Shown piece by piece: positions 1-12,185 of a stretch of DNA of 35,610 bases (positions within the stretch are counted from its first letter, which is position 1; every line of letters begins with the position of its first letter). The notes under the pieces are model-generated. The model saw nothing but the letters and a program-made list of their open reading frames with translations. It searched no databases and was not told the DNA's origin. Made by a program: the position numbers and the translations under genes. Origin of the DNA: Clostridia bacterium. Its GTDB lineage: Bacteria > Bacillota > Clostridia > Christensenellales > Aristaeellaceae. The stretch is taken from positions 1 through 35,610 of the forward strand of contig JAFSZW010000198.1 of the NCBI GenBank assembly GCA_017458865.1, in the 5' to 3' direction.

Positions 1-4293
<4,293 letters not shown>

Positions 4294-4328
4294 GACCTGG
4301 TCTCCTTCCTCTTATTGTTGTAATGGAT

Positions 4329-4355
4329 ACGCCATCGGATCATGTCCGATGGCGT
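4329..4355 (-). repeat. Perfect 11-bp inverted repeat between ANTAR gene and gltB
   Basis: ACGCCATCGGA and its exact complement are separated by 5 nt, so the transcript can form a strong hairpin. It begins 5 nt after the ANTAR stop codon and ends about 35 nt before the gltB start. No T-run follows in the direction of transcription, so it is not a standard terminator. It could be an mRNA processing or stability element, or a protein-binding hairpin. Confidence 0.7.
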
Positions 4356-4360
4356 TTGTC

Positions 4361-4927
4361 TTATCTCAGAATGTCGTCCGTTTCCTGCAGGGATTGTGCG
4401 GCATTCGCGGTGTGTTCCAGGATCTGCCGGGCATAATCGGTCATCTTGAGACCATGACTCATGGCATAGGTCTGCATGTGATGGTGTGCCTCGGGCTCTG
4501 ACATGCCGTGATGCGTCATAAGCAGTGACTTGGCATGCTCAACCAGCTGCCGCTCCGGTTCCGTGCGCTGGGGGTGATTCATCACCTGCATCTGCATGAG
4601 CATCTCTACCGCGCCAATCAGCGTGCTGCCCGAACAGGGGTAGCTGAGGTGAAAGAGCCCGTGACAGGAGTGTTCTGCGATGATCATGGGCCTGGCAATC
4701 AGCAGAATCTGGAGCTGATGTTTGAAATCTGAGAGCAGATCCTCGGGCGGGGCATCCGGAAAGAGGCCTGCCATCAGAAGCAGCGTGTTGTCGCATTCGC
4801 TGAGAGACCTTCGTATCTCACTGCCGGACGCGCAGATGCGAAAGATGGAGAAACCGGAGGATGTCAGTATCCGGGACAACTGAGACCGGACACGGTCACT
4901 TGGACTGGCGATCAGAATTCTCGGCAC
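4361..4927 (-). CDS. ANTAR-domain antiterminator with degenerate receiver domain
   Basis: This is a probable RNA-binding antitermination regulator of nitrogen genes. Roughly residues 1-115 look like a CheY-type receiver (PRILIASPSDRVRSQL at the start), but the acidic pocket is poor and I see no clear phospho-accepting Asp after the third strand. Residues of about 120-180 match the ANTAR helical bundle (ERQLVEHAKSLLM, SEPEAHHHMQ, AMSHGLKMTDYARQIL). ANTAR proteins bind paired hairpins in nascent RNA and block terminator formation. The GTG at 4927 is chosen because AGGAGG lies 7 nt upstream; the ATG at 4933 (two codons longer) would leave only 1 nt. The gene lies between glnA and gltB, so ammonium or glutamine control is the obvious inference. 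The input signal is unknown, as a degenerate receiver may not be phosphorylated. Confidence 0.85.
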   Translation of the reverse strand: MPRILIASPSDRVRSQLSRILTSSGFSIFRICASGSEIRRSLSECDNTLLLMAGLFPDAPPEDLLSDFKHQLQILLIARPMIIAEHSCHGLFHLSYPCSGSTLIGAVEMLMQMQVMNHPQRTEPERQLVEHAKSLLMTHHGMSEPEAHHHMQTYAMSHGLKMTDYARQILEHTANAAQSLQETDDILR

Positions 4928-4998
4928 GGACATGCCTCCTTTCTCGTTTTACGCGCTTGCGTGTACCTGTTCGGGTAGATGGGACAGCGTGCGGCGGA

Positions 4999-6330
4999 TT
5001 ACTGCAAGACCAGATAGCGGTCGATTTCCCACTGGCTGACATGCGTCCGGTAAGCATCCCATTCCTTGCGCTTTCCGTCGACATACTGGCTCAGCACGTG
5101 CTCGCCAAGCGATGCACAGATCACCGGATCCTGCAGCAAGCAGTCAATGGCTTCACTCAGGGTACCCGGCAGACTTGCAATGCCCTTGGCCTCACGGGTT
5201 GCGGCATCCATTGCGAAGATGTTCTCCGTGATCTCTGCCGGCGGGGTCAGTCCCTTCTCGATGCCGTCAAGGCCGGCAGCCAGACAGACGGTCATATTGA
5301 GGTACGGGTTGCAGGACGGATCCGGGCAGCGCAGCTCGACACGCGTGGCCTGACCACGGGCTGCCGGGATGCGGATCAGTGCGGAGCGGTTGCTGGCACT
5401 CCAGGCCAGGTAGCAGGGTGCCTCATAGCCGGGAACCAGACGCTTGTAGCTGTTGACGAGCGGATTCGTGACCGCGGCCATGCCACGGACGTGGGCAAGG
5501 ATGCCTGCGATAAAGGAATACGCCTCTTTGGACAGACCGAGCGGATCGGACGGATCTGCGAAGACGTTCTTTCCGTCACGGAACAGGCTCATGTTGGTGT
5601 GCATGCCGCTGCCGTTGATGCCAAAAACCGGCTTGGGCATGAATGTGGCATGCAGGCCGTTGTTCTGCGCCAGCGTCTTGACGGCAAGCTTGAAGGTCAT
5701 GATGTTATCAGCTGCAGTCAGCGCATCCGCATACTTGAAATCGATTTCGTGCTGGCCTGCGGCAACCTCATGGTGACTTGCTTCGATCTCAAAGCCCATC
5801 TGCTCAAGGGACATGCAGATCTCACGGCGGGTGCTCTCGCCATGATCCAGCGGACCAAGATCGAAGTAGCCGGCTTCATCGGACGTGGTTGTCGTTGGGC
5901 GGCCCTGCTCATCCGTCTGGAAGAGGAAGAACTCGCATTCCGGACCGACATTGAACGAATAGCCCAAGTCAGCGGCATGCGCAAGTACCTTTTTGAGAAC
6001 ACCACGGGGATCACCGGCAAACGGCGTACCGTCCGGATTGTAGACATCACAGATCAGGCGGGCAACTTTCCCGTGCTGAGGACGCCAGGACAGGATGGTG
6101 AAAGTGTCCAGATCCGGATACAGGTACTGGTCGCTTTCATTGATTCGGACAAAACCCTCAATGCTGCTGCCGTCGATCATGATCTGGTTGTTGACGGCCT
6201 TTTCAATCTGGCTTGCAGTAATGGCGACATTCTTAAGCTGGCCGAAAATGTCGGTAAACTGCATGCGGATGAATTCCACATCATTTTCCTTGACCAGACG
6301 GATGATGTCTTCCTTTGAATACTTACTCAT
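4999..6330 (-). CDS. glnA: Glutamine synthetase, type I (GSI-alpha-like)
   Basis: This enzyme makes glutamine from glutamate, ammonium and ATP as a cytoplasmic dodecamer. The 443 residues fit the short GSI-alpha form of Firmicutes. Visible motifs include DGSSIEGF (53-60), NESD (64-67), GPECEFFLF (129-137) and a metal/glutamate site around NGSGMHTNMSL. The adenylylation-tyrosine segment of the GSI-beta form was not seen. R62 falls where B. subtilis GS has the arginine linked to glutamine feedback inhibition (family knowledge; not tested here). The start is an ATG behind AAGGAGG. The gene leads the glnA-ANTAR-gltB cluster and is preceded by its own promoter and a terminator-like hairpin, so expression is probably set by attenuation as well as initiation. 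Confidence 0.97.
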   Translation of the reverse strand: MSKYSKEDIIRLVKENDVEFIRMQFTDIFGQLKNVAITASQIEKAVNNQIMIDGSSIEGFVRINESDQYLYPDLDTFTILSWRPQHGKVARLICDVYNPDGTPFAGDPRGVLKKVLAHAADLGYSFNVGPECEFFLFQTDEQGRPTTTTSDEAGYFDLGPLDHGESTRREICMSLEQMGFEIEASHHEVAAGQHEIDFKYADALTAADNIMTFKLAVKTLAQNNGLHATFMPKPVFGINGSGMHTNMSLFRDGKNVFADPSDPLGLSKEAYSFIAGILAHVRGMAAVTNPLVNSYKRLVPGYEAPCYLAWSASNRSALIRIPAARGQATRVELRCPDPSCNPYLNMTVCLAAGLDGIEKGLTPPAEITENIFAMDAATREAKGIASLPGTLSEAIDCLLQDPVICASLGEHVLSQYVDGKRKEWDAYRTHVSQWEIDRYLVLQ

Positions 6331-6360
6331 GTGTGTTCCTCCTTAAAGTCGGATTAAACG

Positions 6361-6399
6361 AAAAAAAGGCAAAAGAGTCCATGACATGACCCCCTTGCC
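6361..6399 (-). terminator. Promoter-proximal intrinsic terminator/attenuator upstream of glnA
   Basis: On the minus strand a 12-bp stem (GGCAAGGGGGTC pairing with GACTCTTTTGCC, three G-U pairs) with an 8-nt loop is followed directly by seven T residues. It lies between the glnA promoter and the glnA ribosome binding site, beginning only about 5 nt after the likely transcription start. Expression of glnA would require read-through. An ANTAR protein encoded in the same cluster is a candidate antiterminator, but I could not see the usual paired hairpins with hexanucleotide loops. Confidence 0.8.
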
Positions 6400-6411
6400 T
6401 GTCTGCGGGAG

Positions 6412-6441
6412 ATGATACCACTGAGATGGGATGCCTGTCAA
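6412..6441 (-). promoter_or_regulatory. glnA promoter (TTGACA-18-TATCAT)
   Basis: A perfect -35 box (6436-6441 on the plus strand as its complement) and a TATCAT -10 box are 18 bp apart. The predicted start is near 6405, about 75 nt from the glnA ATG. Confidence 0.75.
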
Positions 6442-6544
6442 GCAGAAAATGAAATATTTTCAAAAGAAAATTGCAAAAACTGATATGAAGACGAATAAAA
6501 CTATAAAAAATGCAATTTTATCAAACAAAACATGCAAAATGCTG

Positions 6545-6573
6545 TTGACAGAATCCCGGGCCGGTGATAGAAT
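6545..6573 (+). promoter_or_regulatory. asnB promoter (TTGACA-17-TAGAAT, extended -10)
   Basis: A consensus -35 box is followed at 17 bp by TAGAAT, with a TG one base before the -10. The predicted start near 6580 places the whole T-box leader in the transcript. It is divergent from the glnA promoter about 100 bp away. Confidence 0.85.
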
Positions 6574-6585
6574 ATCCGCAATTGA

Positions 6586-6877
6586 AAACAGGAAAGCAAT
6601 GCGGAAGCAGAGTACCCGGAATCATGCGGTCCCAGAGAGCGGGCGCTGGTGAGAGTCCCGTATCGCACCCTCGGCGAAAAACCCTTCCAAGTCCAAACTG
6701 AACGCAGACAGGCGCGGCCTGTGGTGTGCAAGTAGGCGCGGCGTGCAGACGGCACGTTATCCCCGTCCGGGCTTGTCCGAGTCCGATAAAAGAGAAGCAA
6801 TTCAGGTGGCACCACGAAACGGCAGTCTTCGTCCTGAAACGAAATGACTGCCAGATCATATTGGAGGTGCCCTTTTT
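6586..6877 (+). ncRNA. T-box riboswitch leader of asnB
   Basis: The leader has the ordered T-box landmarks: AGTA (loop E, near 6611), the AGAGAGC motif (near 6633), the stem I apex GCTGGTGAGAG, a GAAC specifier-loop segment (6700-6703), AGTAGGC of the stem II/III region, and the T-box at 6804-6816 (AGGTGGCACCACG). The antiterminator is CAGG (6803-6806), a TGGCACC bulge (6807-6813) that would pair with the uncharged tRNA end, and ACGAA (6814-6818), closing with TTCGT-CCTG (6828-6836). The competing fold is GGCAGTC-TTCGT (6821-6832) with ACGAA-AT-GACTGCC, plus GGCACC (6808-6813) with GGTGCC (6866-6871) before a T5. This last pairing covers the GGAGGT ribosome binding site (6863-6868). The specifier could be AAC at 6701-6703 (Asn, expected for asnB), but GAC at 6707-6709 is possible. 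Confidence 0.88.
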
Positions 6878-8458
6878 ATGTGTGCTATTTTTACTGTGCA
6901 GAGCAGATCCATCCCTGAGGCGACCATCCGTGACTGTTTCGAGCGGACTCAGTCGAGGGGACCGGATATGAGCCGGTTCATGTCGTTCCCATGGGGATAT
7001 ATGGGTTTTCACCGTCTGGCGATCATGGGCCTTACCGAAAGCGGTATGCAGCCGTTTAAGATGGATGACGACTATGTCATCTGCAACGGAGAGCTGTATG
7101 GATTTCGGCCTATCCGGGAACGCCTCCTTGAACAGTATCCGCTGAAGAGCGAGTCTGACTGTGAGATTCTGCTGCCGCTCTACAGAGAGTACGGCGTTGA
7201 GATGTTCAAAACGCTTGACGCGGAGTTCGCGATGATCCTTTATGATGGGAAGCAGGGGAAGCTAATCGCTGCGAGAGATCCGATTGGCATCCGGCCGCTG
7301 TATTACGGCGTGTTGCCGGATGGCGGGATGGCTTTTGCCAGCGAACCGAAGAACCTGGTCGGGCTGTGTGATCAGATCCTGCCGTTCCCGCCGGGGCATT
7401 ACTGGATTGACGGGAAGTTTGTCCAGTATGCGGACCCGGCGCATGTGGATCAGTTCACGATGAAGACGGAGGAGGCTGTCTGTGCGAAGCTGCGCAGGCT
7501 CCTCATAGATGGCGTAGAGAAGCGTCTGGATGCGGATGCACCTATTGGCTTCCTGCTCTCCGGCGGCCTTGACTCCTCTCTGGTCTGTGCCATTGCTCAG
7601 CGGGCGCTGGATACGCCGATCCGCACGTTTGCCATAGGCATGGATATTGACGCGATAGACCTCAAGTATGCGAGGATGGTGGCAGATTACATCGGCAGCG
7701 AGCACACCGAGGTCATCATTTCCGAGCAGGACGTCATCGACGCGCTGCCGGAGGTGGTAGCGCTCCTTGGCACGTGGGATATTACGACAATCCGCGCATC
7801 CATTGGCATGTATCTGGTCTGCAAGTACATCCATGAGCACACGGATGTCCGGGTTCTGCTGACTGGTGAAATCTCAGACGAGCTCTTTGGATACAAATAC
7901 ACGGACTTCGCACCGGATGCAGCCTCATTCCAGGAGGAGGCAGAAAAGCGGATCCGGGAGCTGCACATGTATGATGTGCTTCGTGCTGACCGCTGCATTT
8001 CGGTCAACTCGCTTGAGGCGCGTGTGCCGTTTGGCGATCTCAAGTTTGTCCGCTATGCCATGAGTGTTGACCCGGAGCTCAAGATGAACCGGCATAACAT
8101 GGGCAAGTATCTGATCCGCAAGGCATTCGAGGATGATCACCTGCTGCCGGATGAGATTCTCTGGCGCCAGAAAGCGGCATTCTCTGATGCAGTCGGTCAT
8201 TCCATGGTTGGAGATCTCAAGGCACTGGCGGAACGGACCTATACGGATGCCGAGTTCCATGAGCGCGCAGCCGGATACGGTTACTGCCCGCCGTTTACAA
8301 AGGAAAGCCTTCTCTACCGCGAACTGTTTGAGAAAACCTATCCCGGCCAGGCGAGGATGATCGTGGACTTCTGGATGCCCAACAAGACATGGCCGGGCTG
8401 CAACGTGGATGATCCGTCCGCCCGTGTATTGTCCAACTACGGTGCCAGCGGAATCTGA
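6878..8458 (+). CDS. asnB: Glutamine-dependent asparagine synthase
   Basis: The enzyme converts aspartate, glutamine and ATP to asparagine in the cytoplasm. Cys2 after the initiator Met is the class II amidotransferase nucleophile (the first residues are MCAIFT rather than the common MCGI). The N-terminal amidotransferase domain covers about residues 2-190. The C-terminal synthase domain carries the PP-loop SGGLDSS (about 228-234) and LLTGEISDELFGY. The length of 526 is normal for the bacterial short AsnB. The start is fixed by GGAGGT at 9 nt and by the need for Cys2. A T-box leader upstream suggests induction when a cognate tRNA, probably tRNA-Asn, is uncharged. It is divergent from the glnA cluster, and a strong hairpin follows the gene. 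Confidence 0.96.
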   Translation: MCAIFTVQSRSIPEATIRDCFERTQSRGPDMSRFMSFPWGYMGFHRLAIMGLTESGMQPFKMDDDYVICNGELYGFRPIRERLLEQYPLKSESDCEILLPLYREYGVEMFKTLDAEFAMILYDGKQGKLIAARDPIGIRPLYYGVLPDGGMAFASEPKNLVGLCDQILPFPPGHYWIDGKFVQYADPAHVDQFTMKTEEAVCAKLRRLLIDGVEKRLDADAPIGFLLSGGLDSSLVCAIAQRALDTPIRTFAIGMDIDAIDLKYARMVADYIGSEHTEVIISEQDVIDALPEVVALLGTWDITTIRASIGMYLVCKYIHEHTDVRVLLTGEISDELFGYKYTDFAPDAASFQEEAEKRIRELHMYDVLRADRCISVNSLEARVPFGDLKFVRYAMSVDPELKMNRHNMGKYLIRKAFEDDHLLPDEILWRQKAAFSDAVGHSMVGDLKALAERTYTDAEFHERAAGYGYCPPFTKESLLYRELFEKTYPGQARMIVDFWMPNKTWPGCNVDDPSARVLSNYGASGI

Positions 8459-8509
8459 TTTTCCTGACAATAGTGATTCGGTGCAGATAATCTGATGCAA
8501 TTGAAGAGG

Positions 8510-8548
8510 TAAAAAAGAAACAGGAGCCTGCTTAAAGCAGGCTCCTGT
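8510..8548 (-). terminator. Hairpin terminator between asnB and the convergent hydrolase relic
   Basis: A 13-bp perfect stem (8520-8532 with 8536-8548) with a TAA loop lies between two converging genes. The clear U-run (TTTCTTTTTT) is on the minus strand; on the plus strand only TT follows, so it probably works best for the minus-strand gene but may act in both directions. Confidence 0.8.
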
Positions 8549-8586
8549 TTCGGTGTTCAGCTGTTTATTTGCCGGCTCTGAGCCGA

Positions 8587-9333
8587 TTAATCTTTTATCA
8601 AAAAGCTGCCCATATCAATGGGTGTCCAGTCTGATCCTCCGATTACTCTCATCCACAGGGTCATGGTTCCGGGCACGACGACCAGCTGATAGACGGTCAG
8701 ATGATTCTCGGCACCGCCTTCTTCAATGGGCGTTTCGATGATCCGCATCATCTCTGCCTCGGTCATTTTTCCCTTTTCCGCCTCACACAGCGTGATAAGA
8801 TTGTTGCGGCGGGTCAGGCCTTCCCAGGATGCCTGATCGGACGGCTTTGAGAACAGCCACTCTGAATTGACGTAATAGTTTGTGGAAACCAGCAGTCCCT
8901 CCGGCAGATCGGCCGCTCCGCGCTTGACACCGATCGGGCACCATTCGTAGGAGCGAGCCTCTTTCGTATCGGCCACGTTGATGATGTAGGAAGAACTGCA
9001 ATTCACTGTATTGAAGAAAAGGTCCATGTCATCCAGCGTGTCCGCCTCAAACAGAATCTCAAAGAGCATGGTGGTTCCGGTGACGCGGGCATTCGGGGAC
9101 TTGATATTTGCCGAGGGCTTGCCGTTGTTCAGCTCCAGGAACAGCCCCTTCTCGTTCAGACCATTTACAGCATATATTTCGCCGGCATAACCGATTGTGG
9201 CGGTTGCAAGCGCCCCGTCTGCAGGGTGATAAACGGTCACGGCAATATCGTCCTTCAAAAGCGCCAGCGCTTCGGAATAATCGTAATTTATTGGGGGAGT
9301 GATTTGAGTAGTCACCTGGGTATTGTTACCCAA
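8587..9333 (-). pseudogene. Truncated linear amide C-N hydrolase / choloylglycine-hydrolase-like protein
   Basis: The 248 codons contain a segment typical of the N-terminal-nucleophile (Ntn) hydrolases of the linear-amide/choloylglycine and acyltransferase type: TIGYAGEIYAVNGLNEKGLFLELNNG, then ARVTGT and WCPIGVKRG-like stretches. Family members begin with a signal peptide and a catalytic Cys followed by an RN-x-D motif. Here the open frame starts only at a TTG (9333) with no ribosome binding site, and the catalytic N-terminal part is not found in any minus frame up to about 9600, where stops interrupt all frames. I infer a 5'-truncated, inactive relic. Family assignment is by pattern only. 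A short functional protein is less likely. Confidence 0.5.
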
Positions 9334-9661
9334 GCAGCGCCTGTTGAACAGTAAACCATGATGGCGTTGCCCTTGAATTCAAAAGTCTGCTGCTCATACG
9401 GTCATACGCATACGATTCAGGAGGTCCCTGGGAAACGCATATCATGTGACATGTCTGTCTGCCAGATGACTTTGCCATTTTCTTGAACATGAACCTATCT
9501 GCGTTATTAGTCTGGTGACAAGGATGCCTGTAACCAGAGCTGCTCAATTGACGTCCATATGTGGCATTTTCTGCAAAACGGCCTCGTTTGTTCACATCCA
9601 TGGGCCTTTACACGGGGCCTTCACATGTCACATTCAAGCATGCCATGCTCCTTCGGATACC
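9334..9661. other. Intergenic region, no supported gene
   Basis: The 330 bp upstream of the hydrolase relic hold only short frames without recognisable content. The region may contain decayed 5' sequence of the relic. A minus-strand 91-codon frame (9326-9601) has no ribosome binding site and no family signature, and is not called. Confidence 0.5.
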
Positions 9662-9690
9662 TTGCGTGAAATGGGTAAATGCTGTAAAAT
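9662..9690 (+). promoter_or_regulatory. Promoter of the GH3 gene (TTGCGT-17-TAAAAT)
   Basis: The boxes lie about 55 bp before the GH3 start codon with a 17-bp spacer. No operator repeat is obvious. Confidence 0.6.
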
Positions 9691-9744
9691 ATCACGCAGA
9701 AACTCCAGAACAGAATGGAGAAAATAAACAAGGAGGACGTTTGA

Positions 9745-11835
9745 ATGTCAAAAGCACAGACAAGAGAACAGCGGCTTGCGTTTACAGAGGAAGCGCAGAA
9801 AATTGTGGACCAGCTTTCCCTCGAGGAAAAGGTCTTCCTGATGTCGGGCAATATTGACATCCAGGGTATCCCGCCGGAGAAAATCAGCGAGGTGCTGGGC
9901 GGAATGCTTGCATCCGAGGACGCGCATTACAATGCACTGCCGTATGATGCGGGGGGAATTGAACGCTTTGGTATTCCGCCGATGAAGTTCTGCGATGGAC
10001 CACGTGGCGTGGTGTGCGGTGTGGGAAAGACGACCTGTTTCCCGGTATCCATGGCCAGAGGTGCATCCTTTGATACGACGCTGGAAGAGGAAATCGGTCA
10101 TGCGATCGGGCGCGAGGTCCGGGCGTATGGCGGCAACCTCTTTGCCGGTGTGTGCATCAACCTGCCGTATAATCCGGGCTGGGGACGCAGTCAGGAAAGC
10201 TATGGCGAGGAGACGCGCCATATCGGCGCCATGGGCGCGGCACTGGTGCGTGGCGTGCAAGCTGAGGACGTCATGGCATGCGTCAAGCATTATGCATTCA
10301 ATGATATGGAGAATGCCCGTTTCAAGGTGTCGGTTACGTGTGATCAGCGGACAGAGAAAGAGGTATACCTGCCGCATTTCAAGGACTGCCTGGATGCCGG
10401 TGCGGCGAGCATCATGTCCAGCTACAACCGCTATAACGGCGTACACTGCGGACATCACCACTATCTGCTGACTGAGGTGCTCAAGGAGCAGTGGGGCTTT
10501 GACGGCTTTGTCATGTCCGACTTCTGCTGGGGCGTAAAGGATACGGTTGAGGCAGCCAACGGCGGACAGGATATTGAGATGCTGTGGACGCTTGAGTTCG
10601 GAAAGAAACTGGTTCAGGCGGTCAAAGATGGCTTTGTTCCGGAGTCAAGGATCAATGATGCTGCGCTGCGCATTGTCAGGACCATTCTTGCCTTTGACAG
10701 GGATCACAGGGAATATGATATGTCCGTGGTCGGCTGTCAGGCGCATATTGATCTGGCTAAGCGGGCAGCTGAGGAGAGCATTACACTGGTGAAAAACCAG
10801 GATGTGCTGCCGCTCAAACGCGGGGAAGTCAGGAAACTTGCTTTGATCGGCGAGCTTGCGAAGAAGCCGAACATCGGCGACTACGGTTCTAGCCGTGTCC
10901 GTCCGGCCTATGTGGTTACGCCGGAGGAAGGCATCCGGAAAGTGGTCCCGGATGTGGAGATTCTCTATGCGGACGGCTCGGATATCGAGGAGGCAAAGCG
11001 GATCGCCGCTGCGGCGGATGCGGTTGTCTTTATTGTGGGATACAACCATGACGACGAGGGTGAGTTTGTTGCCATGGAGGGCACGGAGAACTATCTCGGC
11101 GCTGTGGGCGGTGACCGCAAGCAGTCGCTTGGTCTGCACCAGAAGGATATTGAGCTGCTGCAGGCAGTCGGCCCGGTCAATCCGAAGAGCACGGCAGTGC
11201 TGATCGGCGGCAATATGATCACGATGAAAGAATGGATTGACAGCGTCGGGAGCGTGATCATAGCGTATTATCCGGGCATGGAAGGTGGAACGGCGCTTGC
11301 CGAGATCCTCTTTGGTGATGTGAATCCGTCCGGTAAACTGCCGTTTGTTGTCCCGGTAAATGAGGCAGATCTGCCTTATGTTGACTGGGAGGCAACGGAC
11401 CAGTACTATGAGTACTACCATGGCTATACGCGCCTCGATAAGAAGAACATTGCGCCGCTCTATCCGTATGGTCACGGCCTGTCCTATACCGAATTTGCCT
11501 TTGGTACGCCGACCGCAGCGGTTGAAGACGATGAACTGGTTGTCACAACATCTGTGACCAATGCCGGCGGGTGTGCAGGTACGGAGGTTGTCCAGGTTTA
11601 TGTCGGGTTTGAACATTCTGCGGTAGACCGCCCGGTTAAGCAGCTGGAAGGCTTTGCACGTGTTTCGCTTGAGCCCGGTGAGACGAAGCCGGTGACGATT
11701 CATATTCCGCTGGAGAAGCTCAGGTACTACGAGCCAAGCACCAGAACCTGGGTTCTGGAGCATATGGAGTACCCGATCTTCGTTGGCAACAGCGAGGCGC
11801 TGTGCAGCCAGAAAACAGTGACCATCAGCATCTGA
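9745..11835 (+). CDS. Glycoside hydrolase family 3 beta-glucosidase-like enzyme
   Basis: The 696-residue protein has the GH3 layout: an N-terminal TIM-barrel-like domain (about 15-300), an alpha/beta sandwich domain (about 330-560) and a C-terminal fibronectin-III-like domain (about 600-690). The nucleophile is D259 in GFVMSDF, and KHYAFND (about 180) is the substrate-binding KH motif. DGPRGV near residue 90 is also typical. No signal peptide is seen, so it probably acts in the cytoplasm on imported beta-glucosides or related oligosaccharides; exact specificity (glucoside, xyloside, other) cannot be read from the sequence. The start is an ATG behind AAGGAGG. The gene stands alone, with a promoter upstream and a terminator downstream, and no sugar transporter adjoins it. 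Confidence 0.93.
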   Translation: MSKAQTREQRLAFTEEAQKIVDQLSLEEKVFLMSGNIDIQGIPPEKISEVLGGMLASEDAHYNALPYDAGGIERFGIPPMKFCDGPRGVVCGVGKTTCFPVSMARGASFDTTLEEEIGHAIGREVRAYGGNLFAGVCINLPYNPGWGRSQESYGEETRHIGAMGAALVRGVQAEDVMACVKHYAFNDMENARFKVSVTCDQRTEKEVYLPHFKDCLDAGAASIMSSYNRYNGVHCGHHHYLLTEVLKEQWGFDGFVMSDFCWGVKDTVEAANGGQDIEMLWTLEFGKKLVQAVKDGFVPESRINDAALRIVRTILAFDRDHREYDMSVVGCQAHIDLAKRAAEESITLVKNQDVLPLKRGEVRKLALIGELAKKPNIGDYGSSRVRPAYVVTPEEGIRKVVPDVEILYADGSDIEEAKRIAAAADAVVFIVGYNHDDEGEFVAMEGTENYLGAVGGDRKQSLGLHQKDIELLQAVGPVNPKSTAVLIGGNMITMKEWIDSVGSVIIAYYPGMEGGTALAEILFGDVNPSGKLPFVVPVNEADLPYVDWEATDQYYEYYHGYTRLDKKNIAPLYPYGHGLSYTEFAFGTPTAAVEDDELVVTTSVTNAGGCAGTEVVQVYVGFEHSAVDRPVKQLEGFARVSLEPGETKPVTIHIPLEKLRYYEPSTRTWVLEHMEYPIFVGNSEALCSQKTVTISI

Positions 11836-12185
11836 TGCCGAAGAACTGTTCAGCGGGGCACTTAGGTCGGTATGAATTGCCCACCGTTTCCATGATGACA
11901 TAATGGCAAGGAGATAAAGGCATCCTGAAACCAGACTGGGGACAGGATGCCTTTTGGGCTGTGACAAGGTGGTTTCATGGGAAGTTTCAAAAACTCCATT
12001 TTTGATGCTCCGAAAGATCGAGGTAAAAGGGGTTGATCAACCCGAGGTGGAGAGGATGGCTTAAAGTGTCTGAGAGTTCCTGAGGCGACGGCTGGGGATG
12101 AGCATAGAGGAACGGTGTGACGGGAGTGTGGTCGGGTTATTTGAAAGATTGTTTATACGAACACAGAACGGAGGTACAGAGAATC
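11836..12185. other. Intergenic stretch after the GH3 gene
   Basis: Apart from the GH3 terminator near 11917 I see no gene here. An imperfect inverted repeat (GTTCCT near 12075 and AGGAAC near 12107) could give a stem-loop upstream of the small ORF, but matches no RNA family I recognise. Confidence 0.4.
11917..11955 (+). terminator. Terminator of the GH3 gene
   Basis: AAGGCATCCTG (11917-11927) pairs perfectly with CAGGATGCCTT (11943-11953) and is followed by a short T-run. Confidence 0.7.

Noticed and set aside
10645..11967. 440-codon minus-strand frame opposite the GH3 gene
   Set aside because: Antisense shadow; the plus-strand protein has all GH3 motifs and its own promoter and terminator.
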